Positions 8,734 to 17,033 of a DNA stretch of 64,000 nt are shown here, in pieces. The notes beneath the pieces are model-generated. The model did no database searches. It had not been told where the DNA came from and worked only from the letters and a program-made list of their open reading frames with translations. The stretch's first letter is position 1, and each line of letters begins with the position of its first letter. The position numbers and the translations under genes are program-made. Origin of the DNA: Turicimonas muris (GTDB lineage: Bacteria > Pseudomonadota > Gammaproteobacteria > Burkholderiales > Burkholderiaceae_F); contig NZ_NHMP01000004.1 in assembly GCF_002221595.1 (NCBI RefSeq), positions 248,001 through 312,000 of the forward strand, read 5' to 3'.

Positions 8734-9900
8734 TTATTGCTCCTTAGCCAGAGAAACCGCTTTAAGGGCTGCTTCTCCAAGAGTCTCAGCAGTAATGATC
8801 GGCAAGCCGCTTTCTTTGAGAATCTGTTTACCTAAATCCTCATGAGTTCCCTTCATGCGAACGACAAGCGGAACGGTCAAGGAAACAACTTTGCAAGCCT
8901 CAACAATTCCTTCAGCAATGGTGTCGCACTTCATAATGCCGCCGAAGATATTGACTAAGATGACTTTCACTTCCGGCTTGGACAGCATGATTTCAAAAGC
9001 AGCCGTCACTTTTTCTACGGATGCGCCGCCGCCGATATCCAAGAAGTTTGCAGGTTCTCCCCCGAAAAGCTTAATGGTGTCCATAGTTGCCATTGCTAAT
9101 CCGGCGCCGTTGACCAAACAAGCAATATTGCCGTCGAGCTGGATATAAGGCAGTCCAGCCTCATGTGCCTTTAATTCGGTTTCGTCTTCTTGGGACGGAT
9201 CAATAAGAACTTCTAATTCAGGATGGCGATAAAGAGCATTATCGTCAAAAGTCATTTTGGCATCGAGGGGGAATACTTCCCCTTCTTTGGTGACGATTAA
9301 CGGATTAATTTCCAGAAGAGAGCAGTCTTTTTCCTTAAAGGCTTTCCAAAGACCCAATAAAACTTTCTCAGCCTTTTCACGGACTTTTTCATCCATGTTG
9401 AGCTTGACAACTACGTCTTTCGCTTGTTCTTTAGTTAATCCGACGGAGCTATCGATATATTCTTTAACGATTTTCTCAGGAAAATCAGCAGCTACTTTCT
9501 CGATTTCCATGCCGCCTTCCGAAGAAGCTAAAAGGACAGGAGATTGGTTGGCTCTATCAATAAGGAAGCCGACGTAATATTCGGAGACGATGTTTACGCC
9601 TTGTTGAATCAGAACCTTACTGACCAATGCACCGTCCGATCCCGTTTGCTTGGTAACCAATCTCATCCCGATCATGGTTTTTGCAAGTTCTTCGACCTGT
9701 TCTAAATTTCTGGCTAATTTGACGCCGCCGCCTTTACCTCTTCCGCCAGCGTGAACTTGAGCCTTGACTGCCCAAACAGTACCTCCAAGCTGTTCTGCGA
9801 CTTCTCGGGCCTGTGAAGGAGTTTCTGCAACTTTTCCGGCAGGAATTGGGACGTCAAAGTCTTGCAATATTTCTCTGGCTTGATACTCGTGAATTTTCAT
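8734..9900 (-). CDS. sucC: Succinyl-CoA synthetase beta subunit
   Basis: A 388-residue ATP-grasp subunit; with SucD it converts succinyl-CoA plus ADP to succinate plus ATP. Visible features are [12 protein letters not shown] at the N-terminus, the ATP-grasp segment [17 protein letters not shown] near residue 46, [10 protein letters not shown]-like [14 protein letters not shown] near residue 197, and the C-terminal flavodoxin-like domain with [10 protein letters not shown]. Length is standard. It is the first gene of sucC-sucD-terC on the minus strand. Confidence 0.96.
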   Translation of the reverse strand: MKIHEYQAREILQDFDVPIPAGKVAETPSQAREVAEQLGGTVWAVKAQVHAGGRGKGGGVKLARNLEQVEELAKTMIGMRLVTKQTGSDGALVSKVLIQQGVNIVSEYYVGFLIDRANQSPVLLASSEGGMEIEKVAADFPEKIVKEYIDSSVGLTKEQAKDVVVKLNMDEKVREKAEKVLLGLWKAFKEKDCSLLEINPLIVTKEGEVFPLDAKMTFDDNALYRHPELEVLIDPSQEDETELKAHEAGLPYIQLDGNIACLVNGAGLAMATMDTIKLFGGEPANFLDIGGGASVEKVTAAFEIMLSKPEVKVILVNIFGGIMKCDTIAEGIVEACKVVSLTVPLVVRMKGTHEDLGKQILKESGLPIITAETLGEAALKAVSLAKEQ

Positions 9901-9949
9901 GGTGATATTCGAAAATGTGCCAAAATGTGAAGTATAGCAAGCTCATCTT

Positions 9950-10423
9950 TTAGTCGAAGTCGTCCCCATCACCTTTAATAATTTGATTGATAGTTTTGAA
10001 AGAAAATCCTCTTGAGGCTAAGAACCTAAATTGTCTTGCTCTTTCTTTTTGATCTTCGGGAACTTCACCGAATTTTCTTTCCCAGAGTGTCTTTGCTCGT
10101 TCGAATTCCGACTCTTCAAACTCTTCCATGACAGAGTTAATCGTTTCAGAGTTGACGCCCTGGCACCGAAGTTCCCACTTAAGCCGCTGATCTCCGAATC
10201 GTGATGCTTTGGTTACCAAAGAAGCGCGAGCAAAACGTTCATCGGAGAGATACCCTTTACCTTCCAACTCATCGAGGCAGGCATCGATTATCGGCAAATC
10301 TTCCAGTTCAGAAAATTTTTCTTTTAATTTGTTGCGGAGAATAAAACGAGAGCGCTCCCTGACAGCAAGGAGCGCCACAGCTTTTTGTTTTATTAACCGA
10401 ACTCTGTCGTCATCATCAAGCAT
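9950..10423 (-). CDS. recX: Regulatory protein RecX
   Basis: A 157-residue helical protein that caps and destabilises RecA filaments. Typical RecX traits are [17 protein letters not shown] at the N-terminus, [18 protein letters not shown] near residue 50, and a C-terminal [16 protein letters not shown]. Its start overlaps the recA stop by 8 bp, the classic coupled recA-recX arrangement that keeps RecX subordinate to RecA. Confidence 0.92.
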   Translation of the reverse strand: MLDDDDRVRLIKQKAVALLAVRERSRFILRNKLKEKFSELEDLPIIDACLDELEGKGYLSDERFARASLVTKASRFGDQRLKWELRCQGVNSETINSVMEEFEESEFERAKTLWERKFGEVPEDQKERARQFRFLASRGFSFKTINQIIKGDGDDFD

Positions 10424-11522
10424 TAGCTGTATCTTCGTAAGTTTCTTCCATTAAGGTTTCTTCATCGTCATCGTTGTTCAAACCGGAGTTCTCAGCAATC
10501 TTAGCTTTGATTTGCTCTTCGATAGCTTTCATTTCTTCCGGATGAGCGTGGAGCCAATCTCTAGCGGCTGTCTTACCTTGGCCGATCTTATTGCCTTGGT
10601 AAGAGTACCAAGCGCCGGACTTACCGAAGATATCCATCTCGGTTCCGAGGTCGATAATTTCACCTTCTCTGGAGATACCCTTACCGTAGATGATTTCGAA
10701 TTCAGCGGACTTAAACGGAGGAGCAACTTTGTTCTTAACGACTTTAACTCTTGTTTCGTTACCTAAAACATCATCACCTTTCTTGACGCCGCCTGTTCTA
10801 CGAATTTCCATACGGATAGTAGAGTAGAACTTTAATGCGTTACCGCCTGTCGTCGTTTCTGACGGACCGTACATGACGCCGATCTTCTGGCGGACCTGGT
10901 TAATAAAGACGACTAAAGCGTTGGATTTCTTAATGCTGGAGGTAAGCTTTCTAAGGGCTTGACTCATCAAACGAGCCTGAAGGCCAGGAAGGGCTTCGCC
11001 CATCTCACCTTCAATTTCTGATTTTGGTGTTAAGGCTGCTACAGAGTCGATAACGACAAGGTCAACCGCACCGGAACGAACCAAAGCATCGGTAATTTCA
11101 AGAGCTTGTTCACCGCTGTCAGGCTGAGAAAGAAGAAGATCGTCCACATTTACGCCCAAATCCTTAGCGTATTTGATATCTAAAGCGTGTTCAGCGTCGA
11201 TGAAAGCACATGTTCCGCCCAATTTCTGCATTTCAGCCAAGATATGGAGTGTCAGCGTGGTTTTACCGGAAGATTCAGCACCGTAGATTTCGACAATTCT
11301 TCCGCGGGGCAGACCGCCGACACCAAGGGCCATATCCAAGGTAAAGGAACCGGTGGAAACAACTTCCAGATCTTCCTGGACGGTTTTTTGTCCCATCGGC
11401 ATAATTGCTTCTTTACCGAACTGTTTTGCAATCTGATCAAGAGCGACCTTAAGAGCTTTTTTACGTGCTTCCGGGTCAACTACCTGCACCACCTGCGGTT
11501 TTGCTTTTTTCTTTTCTGCCAT
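10416..11522 (-). CDS. recA: Recombinase RecA
   Basis: A 368-residue DNA strand-exchange ATPase central to homologous recombination and SOS signalling. Walker A is GAESSGKTT near residue 79, Walker B is [10 protein letters not shown], loop L1 is near [22 protein letters not shown] (region only), the Gln switch is [12 protein letters not shown], and the acidic C-tail is [12 protein letters not shown]. The ATG is preceded by AGGAA. The AT-rich 178 bp upstream shows no CTGT-N8-ACAG LexA box that I can find. Such activity could promote recombination between the 115-bp repeats described at 23-25 kb. Confidence 0.97.
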   Translation of the reverse strand: MAEKKKAKPQVVQVVDPEARKKALKVALDQIAKQFGKEAIMPMGQKTVQEDLEVVSTGSFTLDMALGVGGLPRGRIVEIYGAESSGKTTLTLHILAEMQKLGGTCAFIDAEHALDIKYAKDLGVNVDDLLLSQPDSGEQALEITDALVRSGAVDLVVIDSVAALTPKSEIEGEMGEALPGLQARLMSQALRKLTSSIKKSNALVVFINQVRQKIGVMYGPSETTTGGNALKFYSTIRMEIRRTGGVKKGDDVLGNETRVKVVKNKVAPPFKSAEFEIIYGKGISREGEIIDLGTEMDIFGKSGAWYSYQGNKIGQGKTAARDWLHAHPEEMKAIEEQIKAKIAENSGLNNDDDEETLMEETYEDTANA

Positions 11523-11722
11523 TTCTTTTTCCTAACTTTTTCTTATTTATAAACTGATTCTGTAAATACTAATTGGAATAGTTTTTCTTTGCAAAAGATT
11601 TATTTTTTCCAATCTTTTATGAGAATTATTCCTCTATATGCGTCAATTTATGTCTTTTATTTAACTATTTTTAGACTTTTTGGAAAAAAACAACAAATTT
11701 AATAAAAAATCGTGCAGATCGT

Positions 11723-11751
11723 TTGACGGATAAAAAAAAGGGATGTATAGT
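11723..11751 (+). promoter_or_regulatory. Sigma-70 promoter for the tRNA-Lys pair
   Basis: TTGACG at 11723-11728, a 17-bp spacer and TATAGT at 11746-11751, 33 bp before the first tRNA. It is close to the consensus in both boxes and in spacing. Confidence 0.8.
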
Positions 11752-11784
11752 TCGACTCCTGGATTGATTCAACACAAATCAAAC

Positions 11785-11860
11785 GGGTTGTTAGCTCAGT
11801 TGGTAGAGCAGTGGACTTTTAATCCATTGGTCGCAGGTTCGAGTCCTGCACAGCCCACCA
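11785..11860 (+). tRNA. tRNA-Lys (anticodon TTT)
   Basis: A 76-nt cloverleaf with encoded CCA. The acceptor pairs GGGTTGT with ACAGCCC, the D-arm is TAGCTCAGTTGGTAGAGC, the anticodon loop is CTTTTAA, and the T-loop is GGTTCGAGTCC. It is a likely MnmA/MnmC substrate (U34). Confidence 0.97.
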
Positions 11861-11862
11861 GA

Positions 11863-11938
11863 GGGAGCATAGCTCAGTTGGTAGAGCAGCGGACTCTTAA
11901 TCCGTAGGTCCCGGGTTCGAATCCCTGTGCTCCCACCA
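11863..11938 (+). tRNA. tRNA-Lys (anticodon CTT)
   Basis: A second 76-nt lysine tRNA, 2 bp after the first. The acceptor pairs GGGAGCA with TGCTCCC, the anticodon loop is CTCTTAA, the T-loop is GGTTCGAATCC, and CCA is encoded. It is co-transcribed with tRNA-Lys(TTT). Confidence 0.97.
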
Positions 11939-11945
11939 GAATACC

Positions 11946-11980
11946 ACCCGTGACTCTTTCGAAGAGCGCGGGTTTTTCTT
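11946..11980 (+). terminator. Terminator of the tRNA-Lys operon
   Basis: A hairpin with outer arms ACCCG/CGGGT and inner CTCTTTCGAAGAG is followed by TTTTTCTTTT, starting 8 bp after the second tRNA. Confidence 0.85.
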
Positions 11981-12000
11981 TTCATTCGACCCATATCACC

Positions 12001-13899
12001 CCTGAACTTTACTAAACTAGATATATTTCTCAAAATCTTTTAGCCGGAGCGCCTAAACCCCTTATCCAGAGCCTGTTTTGGCCGTTTGAGGTTTAGTTTT
12101 ATCTTTATTTCTAGATATAATTCTTATATCTAGTGAGGCTCCCTATGTTTTTTCAAACTCTTTCAAATGAACTTCACCCACTGTTAGTTCAGAAAACCAA
12201 AAATGCTTCTTACGTTCTCAGGTGTAAAAATAAATGGGTAGACGGCGTTTCCAAACGCATTAGCAGCGAAACAGTGGGAAGAATTCTTGATGAAAGTACG
12301 GGTGCCTTTGAATTTAGCGAAAAATTTCTCAACAAGAATCCTCAGTTCCGTGGCCTGAACCTCTACTGGGATAAGGAACATTGCATTCTCACTTATCGAG
12401 ATGCTCCGGATCTCGGGCCTACCACTCAATCAAGGCTGAATGCCGGGGCCTCCTATTTGTTTTTAGAAATAGCAGAACAGGCAGGAATCCTCGAAGATCT
12501 CAAAACCGTCTGGGGAGAAAAAGCTGCCGATATTATTTCTCTAGCCATTTACTTTCTTGTTCACCCGCATCTTAATATCGACAGTTATTTTCATACAGCA
12601 GAACGGACTTTACTGCCTGGGCAGCCACTCAGCGCCAAACGTTGTACAGAGCTTTTTGAGTCAATAACTTTCGACGAGCGTAATCAATATCTTAAATTGC
12701 GGGCCGCTAGGAGTTCCGAAACTAACAACCCCAATTACTGGGCCTATGACACAACTTCTATTTCTTCTTACTCCGAAACGATACCGCTTGTTAAATACGG
12801 CTTTAACAAAGAGCACGATCCTTTGCCGCAGATGGTGCTTGGGATTCTGATGGATTGCAATACCGGGGAACCTATTGACTATCAACTGCTTAATGGAGCT
12901 ACGGCTGATGTATCCACTTTAAAAAAACTTTTTCTAGATCTCTCGAACATTGATGTCGATACAATCAATTTAATCCTTGATAGAGGATTTGATAGTTTTG
13001 AGAACCTGAAGCTGCTATATCTTCAGCATACGAATTTCATCCTGGCCGTTAAGTCCAACAGCACAATCATTGCCGATACATTTAAAGCAAATTGGAAAAC
13101 TCTAAAGGCTCGAAACCCTCTCGAATATATCCCGGAGTACGAATGCTTCGGAAGAGCATGCAAGGCGAACTATAACTTCCAATCCAAAGAGCTCGGTCAG
13201 ATTGATTCGGAGGTCTACGTTCATATGTTTTACAGCCCGGACAAGGCCGGGAGTGAACTTCATCGAGACGATTTAATCCTTCATGGATGTCTAGAAGAAA
13301 TTACCGAAAGAGAAAGAAAAAAGCGGATGAATAAGAAATTGGGCGACCCGAGTACTTCTTTAAAAGCGTACTTTAGGAGAGCAGAAAAAGGAAAATGGGA
13401 GCTTAAAAGTGAAGAATGGCTAAGCATTCAGCAAAATTCCGGTTTGTTCTACCTGGTATCAAATTCGATATCAAGTCCGCGAGAATGCCTGTTCAAATAC
13501 AGAAGCCGAGACGTTGCCGAAAAAGGCTTCAACAACTTTAAAGAACGATGTGCCGGAAGGAGAGCCAGATGTCAGGAACGTTCTTTACATGCCAAAATTT
13601 TTGTTATTTATCTAGCTGTGAGCTTGCGCATGATGCTTCGTCATCGTGTTAATCAGACAACAGAAGAAGAGTATCTTAGAACAGAGAAAATTCGGAACAT
13701 TCCAGATAACAGCGTGCCGGAGATGATCGACGACCTTAACTATGTTGGAGTGACAAAGTGCATGGGAACTTCGCCGGTGAAATATTTCTGGGATCAACTC
13801 ACTCCCAAGCAACGGGACTACTACAAATTTGCAAGAGTACCGCTGCCCGAGGGAACATTTGTCTTAGATAGTTTTATATCTAGGTAAGAAAAGTTCAGG
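12001..13899 (+). mobile_element. Complete IS1634-family insertion sequence, 1.9 kb
   Basis: The ends are imperfect inverted repeats: reading inward from 12001 and from 13899, 24 of the first 30 bases match, both starting CCTGAACTTT and sharing CTAGATATA. The 6-bp sequence ATCACC lies directly outside both ends (11995-12000 and 13900-13905) and is the likely target duplication. A single transposase fills the interior. It inserted just beyond the tRNA-Lys terminator, so probably without harm to a gene. Its intact ends and frame suggest recent, possibly active transposition. Confidence 0.85.
12145..13887 (+). CDS. IS1634-family DDE transposase
   Basis: About 580 residues. A DDE-type catalytic core with the long insertion typical of IS4/IS1634 enzymes: first Asp in NYWAYDTTSISSYSE, second Asp in LILDRGFDSFENLK, and the C-terminal YREK-like motif YRSRDVAEKGFNNFK carrying Glu. 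The ATG at 12145 has GAGG upstream; an in-frame GTG at 12133 is also possible. A TATAAT lies within the palindrome at 12111-12133 (CTAGATATAA/TTATATCTAG), which may position its promoter. It is not closely similar to the second IS1634-type transposase at 23.1 kb. Confidence 0.85.
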   Translation: MFFQTLSNELHPLLVQKTKNASYVLRCKNKWVDGVSKRISSETVGRILDESTGAFEFSEKFLNKNPQFRGLNLYWDKEHCILTYRDAPDLGPTTQSRLNAGASYLFLEIAEQAGILEDLKTVWGEKAADIISLAIYFLVHPHLNIDSYFHTAERTLLPGQPLSAKRCTELFESITFDERNQYLKLRAARSSETNNPNYWAYDTTSISSYSETIPLVKYGFNKEHDPLPQMVLGILMDCNTGEPIDYQLLNGATADVSTLKKLFLDLSNIDVDTINLILDRGFDSFENLKLLYLQHTNFILAVKSNSTIIADTFKANWKTLKARNPLEYIPEYECFGRACKANYNFQSKELGQIDSEVYVHMFYSPDKAGSELHRDDLILHGCLEEITERERKKRMNKKLGDPSTSLKAYFRRAEKGKWELKSEEWLSIQQNSGLFYLVSNSISSPRECLFKYRSRDVAEKGFNNFKERCAGRRARCQERSLHAKIFVIYLAVSLRMMLRHRVNQTTEEEYLRTEKIRNIPDNSVPEMIDDLNYVGVTKCMGTSPVKYFWDQLTPKQRDYYKFARVPLPEGTFVLDSFISR

Positions 13900-14151
13900 A
13901 TCACCCCTTCGTCTACTAACTTTCCTTATTAGTGAGAAGCTAGGAAAAACAGCGAAGCTTTTCCTTTAACGATTTCTCCAGCTAAAAACCAATTTGCCGC
14001 ACAGCAATAAACGTGGAATCCTCAAATCTGAAGGAGAAAGCCTTGTTGGAATCAAAATCATTCAGGCCTATTTAGTCGCATCTGCTTCTATTATTTATTT
14101 CAATTCATTATGAAAATTATCTAACCAAACCCACCGACTCAGGGAGGAAAT
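13900..14151. other. Intergenic region after the first IS
   Basis: About 250 bp of AT-rich DNA. Apart from the ATCACC target duplicate at its left edge and a strong SD (AGGGAGGAA) at its right edge, I see no gene or convincing terminator. Confidence 0.5.
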
Positions 14152-14523
14152 ATGGGAGAACAACAAAAAGATTTCATTTTTGAAGGCAATAAAACACTTT
14201 TTAGGGAGGAACACGACACTGAGAAAGCAGGCGTCTTAGAACAATTTCTTAATCTTCCTAGGGAGATGACTGAAGAAGACTTTCTCGAAGAAGTGCACCG
14301 CGGAACTGTGCCTTATGCAGCCGCCCAAAAGATAGACGAGGAAACTGTATTACTAATTCGGCGAAATGTTAACGCCGGTCCTAATTGTTTAGACTGTGTG
14401 CTGAAAACCGACGGTAAATATTTGACCTTCGAGGACGCACTTCTGCGTCTTGAAGACATCCCGGAAAAATTAAAGTTGAAGCAGTATGCTTTTGGCCCAA
14501 TGGATTTGAAGGAGAGATCGTAG
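14152..14523 (+). CDS. Hypothetical protein, 5' fragment of a probably frameshifted gene
   Basis: 123 codons, acidic and soluble, with no signal peptide; I do not recognise the family. It starts at an ATG with an excellent SD (AGGGAGGAAAT). It stops at TAG 14521-14523, but the next frame is open from 14454 to 15038 and continues naturally in sense. Restoring one G in the AAGGAGAG run near 14511 would turn the tail DLKERS-stop into DLKGEIVGSLGTREF and join both pieces into one protein of about 295 residues. I therefore read this as the N-terminal part of a broken gene, or a sequencing indel. It lies between an IS element and the tautomerase group. Confidence 0.6.
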   Translation: MGEQQKDFIFEGNKTLFREEHDTEKAGVLEQFLNLPREMTEEDFLEEVHRGTVPYAAAQKIDEETVLLIRRNVNAGPNCLDCVLKTDGKYLTFEDALLRLEDIPEKLKLKQYAFGPMDLKERS

Positions 14524-14690
14524 GATCTCTGGGTACTAGAGAGTTTTCTTTTTATGTTCCGTTTCTGCAATTTTTCAAAGACGAAGTCCAGTTAGAGAAA
14601 GAGGTTTCTTTTGAATTTGCTGGCCTTCTGAACAAAGTTCGAAAAGTCCAACCAAAAAAATTTCACATTTCTACTGGTCCATTTTATGAA

Positions 14691-15038
14691 ATGGCTCGTA
14701 CTGAGTTCTTAAAGAACTATCCTGAAAAATCTGCTTCAGATTTTCCTTACGTGGTCGTCCGCACAAACGGGATGAAAATTCTTGATCCTTCCCGTTACTG
14801 TTCGTGGCATATGTTCCGAGGACCAGTGATGGAATGCTCTGCCCTCTTTATCAATGAACATCCGTTTTACCGCTTGAAGGTTCAAATCACAGACGGCGAC
14901 AAAGACCTTGATTTATATGCGTACACTAGCTGCAAGCAATGTAGTGACTACATTCCACAAGTCGGCGACGACATCTGCGGCGAATTGTGGCTGATCGGGT
15001 ACAAAGAAATTCCAGAATATTTGAGACTAAAACCATAA
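14691..15038 (+). CDS. Hypothetical protein, 3' fragment of the same frameshifted gene
   Basis: From the first in-frame ATG this gives 115 residues, but the reading frame is open from 14454 and looks coding throughout (GTREFSFYVPF, then EVSFEFAGLLNKVRKVQPKK), so the ATG at 14691 is unlikely to be a true start and has no SD. The C-terminal part is rich in aromatic residues and has Cys in SRYCSWHM, MECSAL and SCKQCSDY. No family is recognised. Best explained as the downstream half of the gene that begins at 14152. Confidence 0.55.
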   Translation: MARTEFLKNYPEKSASDFPYVVVRTNGMKILDPSRYCSWHMFRGPVMECSALFINEHPFYRLKVQITDGDKDLDLYAYTSCKQCSDYIPQVGDDICGELWLIGYKEIPEYLRLKP

Positions 15039-15072
15039 TCTATTAACCATATATACTCATTAAGTTAAATTG

Positions 15073-15098
15073 GAGTAGGCTTCTAGTGTGACCTACTC
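15073..15098 (+). terminator. Possible terminator after the hypothetical gene
   Basis: A 7-bp perfect hairpin, GAGTAGG (15073-15079) and CCTACTC (15092-15098), lies 35 bp past the stop. It is followed by only a few Ts. Confidence 0.4.
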
Positions 15099-15175
15099 TC
15101 TTCGCCCCACCATTTCCTAATGACTCTACAATTGCTCACTCTTTTAGAATAGCCAAAAAGTTTCTTCAGGAATTG

Positions 15176-15210
15176 TGAAAAAAGAGGCAGAAGACTCAAT
15201 CCTCTACCTC
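15176..15210 (-). terminator. Terminator of the tautomerase/NimA-like transcript
   Basis: On the minus strand GAGGTAGA pairs with TCTGCCTC (arms 15203-15210 and 15184-15191), followed by six Ts. It starts 13 bp past the tautomerase stop. Confidence 0.7.
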
Positions 15211-15222
15211 ATTAATCAGATG

Positions 15223-15429
15223 TTACTTCCTTCGGCGAAGTTCTCTTACAGTTACTCCTCCAATGCCATAACTATCCATAGGTACTTCTTCAATGATGAC
15301 GCAGAGGTTGTGGGTGTTTTTGTGTAGAACCTCACCAATTACGTTAGTTATTTTGGAGATTAGCTGTTTTTTTGATTCAGTACTTGGAGATTCTTCATCT
15401 CCAGTGATTTTAATAGTGACGATAGGCAT
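15223..15429 (-). CDS. 4-oxalocrotonate tautomerase-like protein
   Basis: A 68-residue small beta-alpha-beta protein of the tautomerase superfamily. Pro follows the initiator Met (MPIVTIKITG) and would become the catalytic N-terminal Pro1. The C-terminal IIEEVPMDSYGIGGVTV matches the family pattern ending in a glycine-rich turn. Members are usually hexamers acting on enol or dienol acids or related small molecules. It starts 3 bp after the NimA-like flavoprotein ends, implying co-transcription; the shared role is not known. Confidence 0.8.
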   Translation of the reverse strand: MPIVTIKITGDEESPSTESKKQLISKITNVIGEVLHKNTHNLCVIIEEVPMDSYGIGGVTVRELRRRK

Positions 15430-15432
15430 GCA

Positions 15433-16017
15433 CTAACCTTTGTTCTTGCCAAAGTACAAGTGCTTATTACGAGATTTTCCGGAAATCTTTGTCGGAGTAA
15501 CCTCCCAAACAGTAATGCCCTTTCCACCCTTATCGAAATATGCTTCAGCAGCCTTTGCACCGGCCTCCGGAGCATGGATCTTACAAATTTCTAATTGAAT
15601 TTTTCTGAGTTCTTGTGGATCAGTGATCTCCTTGGCCGTGCCGGCAACAACCACAGAAGCGAAATCAACGGCGAATTCCTTTTGATTGATATCATCTTTA
15701 CCGATGAAGCACAAAGAAACTCTTTCATTTTGTCGCAGGTTGTCTACCTTTCTTCCGCCTGCTTTAGAACAATGGAAATAGAGTTTGCCATTCAAAAGGA
15801 TAGGTGTGACAGGAACGCCGTATGGAGTTCCGGAGTTGTCTGTTGTGGAAAGCACGGCATGAGGAGTATGACGGATAAGATAAAAGCATTCTTCTTCTGT
15901 TAATTGCCGATCCTTGCGACGCATTTCTCTTTCCGTACTTGTTCCAGAGGCAAATGCGAAAGGTGCAACAGAAGCAGCAAAGCTAGATACGAGGATTGAA
16001 CGACGTAAGAGGTTCAT
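15433..16017 (-). CDS. Exported pyridoxamine 5'-phosphate oxidase-like (NimA-type) flavoprotein
   Basis: 194 residues. An N-terminal export signal (NLLRRSILVSSFAAS, ending near FASG) has adjacent arginines and could be Tat- or Sec-dependent. The mature part has the split-barrel FMN fold of the PNPOx/NimA group: MRRKDRQLTEEECFYLI, PHAVLSTTDNSGTPYGVPV, and YFHCSKAGGRKVDNL. NimA-like proteins reduce nitroimidazoles or other small oxidants; export is unusual for the group. I chose the ATG at 16017 because AAAGGAGA precedes it. It forms a pair with the tautomerase gene and lies next to a divergent-in-function AraC regulator on the same strand. Confidence 0.78.
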   Translation of the reverse strand: MNLLRRSILVSSFAASVAPFAFASGTSTEREMRRKDRQLTEEECFYLIRHTPHAVLSTTDNSGTPYGVPVTPILLNGKLYFHCSKAGGRKVDNLRQNERVSLCFIGKDDINQKEFAVDFASVVVAGTAKEITDPQELRKIQLEICKIHAPEAGAKAAEAYFDKGGKGITVWEVTPTKISGKSRNKHLYFGKNKG

Positions 16018-16100
16018 TTTTTTCTCCTTTAGAGTTAAGCCATTAAGACCAAGCCTTTCGTGTTCAGCTTGTGAGCTCACTCTATTGGAATTTAGAAAAA

Positions 16101-17033
16101 TCAGCTTTCTAAGGTTGATATTTCCGGCACTGCATTTAGCACATTAGGAAGCCTTTTTGCTTTCCACTCTGTGGCACTCACACCAAAATGACTTTTGAAA
16201 GAACGGCAAAAATTTTCAAAACTTCCAAATCCGCACAGCTCTGAAATCTCGCGGACAGAACGTTTTTGATAGCGGTGTTCGCGGAGTTTTCTTGCTGCCT
16301 CAGAAAGCCGAAGCTCCTTTAAACGTGCCATTACAGTGGTTCCGCTCGGGCTATAAATGTTGTTTAATTGTCGGCTAGAAATGGAAAAGAATGAGGCAAC
16401 CTCCGTGGCCGTCAGTTCCTTATTATTAAGATTTTCTTTGAGATAGCTCTCAACCTTTTGCCTCAATATCTCATGTTTTGTGAGTGTCCCGTCTAATCCT
16501 TTGGCCTGACGACGAAATTGAGCAATAAGCGGCATAAGAATGTAAAGAAAGCCGATACACATGCTTTCGAGCTCAAGGGGATGTGCCTTCTTTAACATCC
16601 GTCGAACGGCCCTCAGTGTATCTAAGCTTGTTTTCCCTAAGTTGTTTTGGAGAGAAATACGCACTCCTAACAGTTGAGATGGCCGATATACCATGTGGCT
16701 CGACCAAACAGAAGACGAGATCAGCAGAAGATAAAAATTACTGTCTTCCACAAAATTGAGACAAAAGTCTTCACTAGGATCTACAAAAAAGACCGACTGG
16801 CTGGGCACCTCTCTTTGATTACCTTTCTGCTCGAGAAAAAAGTGTCCCTGCTGCAAAAAGATAAATGCTAACTGGTAGCTGTCATCCTTTTGAAAGACGC
16901 AAGAGCCTTTTACATCCTGGGCATAAAGCAGAAGAGAATTGTCGGACTGCGACATTTCTGACTGAGGTAAGTCGAGCAAATCCATTGAATTACGCGGGGC
17001 GTCCCTTATTTCACCCGGAAATTTTCCATTCAT
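16101..17033 (-). CDS. AraC family transcriptional regulator
   Basis: 310 residues: an N-terminal cupin-like ligand-sensing domain (about residues 30-180) and a C-terminal double HTH (about 205-295), with LTATEVASFFSISSRQLNNIY and the second helix-turn-helix region ending in FGSFENFCRSFKSHFGVSATEW (cited as separate short motifs SISSRQLNN and FENFCRSFKSHFG). It reads into the exported flavoprotein and tautomerase genes 83 bp downstream, which are plausible targets. The start overlaps the iscB stop as ATGA, with GGAG eight bases upstream that belongs to the end of the IscB element. So the insertion may have replaced its original promoter or N-terminus. Confidence 0.8.
   Translation of the reverse strand: MNGKFPGEIRDAPRNSMDLLDLPQSEMSQSDNSLLLYAQDVKGSCVFQKDDSYQLAFIFLQQGHFFLEQKGNQREVPSQSVFFVDPSEDFCLNFVEDSNFYLLLISSSVWSSHMVYRPSQLLGVRISLQNNLGKTSLDTLRAVRRMLKKAHPLELESMCIGFLYILMPLIAQFRRQAKGLDGTLTKHEILRQKVESYLKENLNNKELTATEVASFFSISSRQLNNIYSPSGTTVMARLKELRLSEAARKLREHRYQKRSVREISELCGFGSFENFCRSFKSHFGVSATEWKAKRLPNVLNAVPEISTLES

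Noticed and set aside
11785-12001. Use of the tRNA-Lys genes as an integrase attachment site for a genomic island
   Set aside because: No integrase and no repeat of the tRNA 3' end downstream; the adjacent element is an IS with its own short target duplication.
12111-12133. Palindrome CTAGATATAA/TTATATCTAG as the left end of the first IS
   Set aside because: A longer inverted match with the right end and a target duplication place the left end at 12001; the palindrome is internal, near the transposase promoter.
14440-14530. Programmed -1 frameshift joining the two hypothetical fragments
   Set aside because: No X-XXY-YYZ slippery heptamer in the right frame and no clear downstream stimulatory structure; a one-base deletion explains it better.
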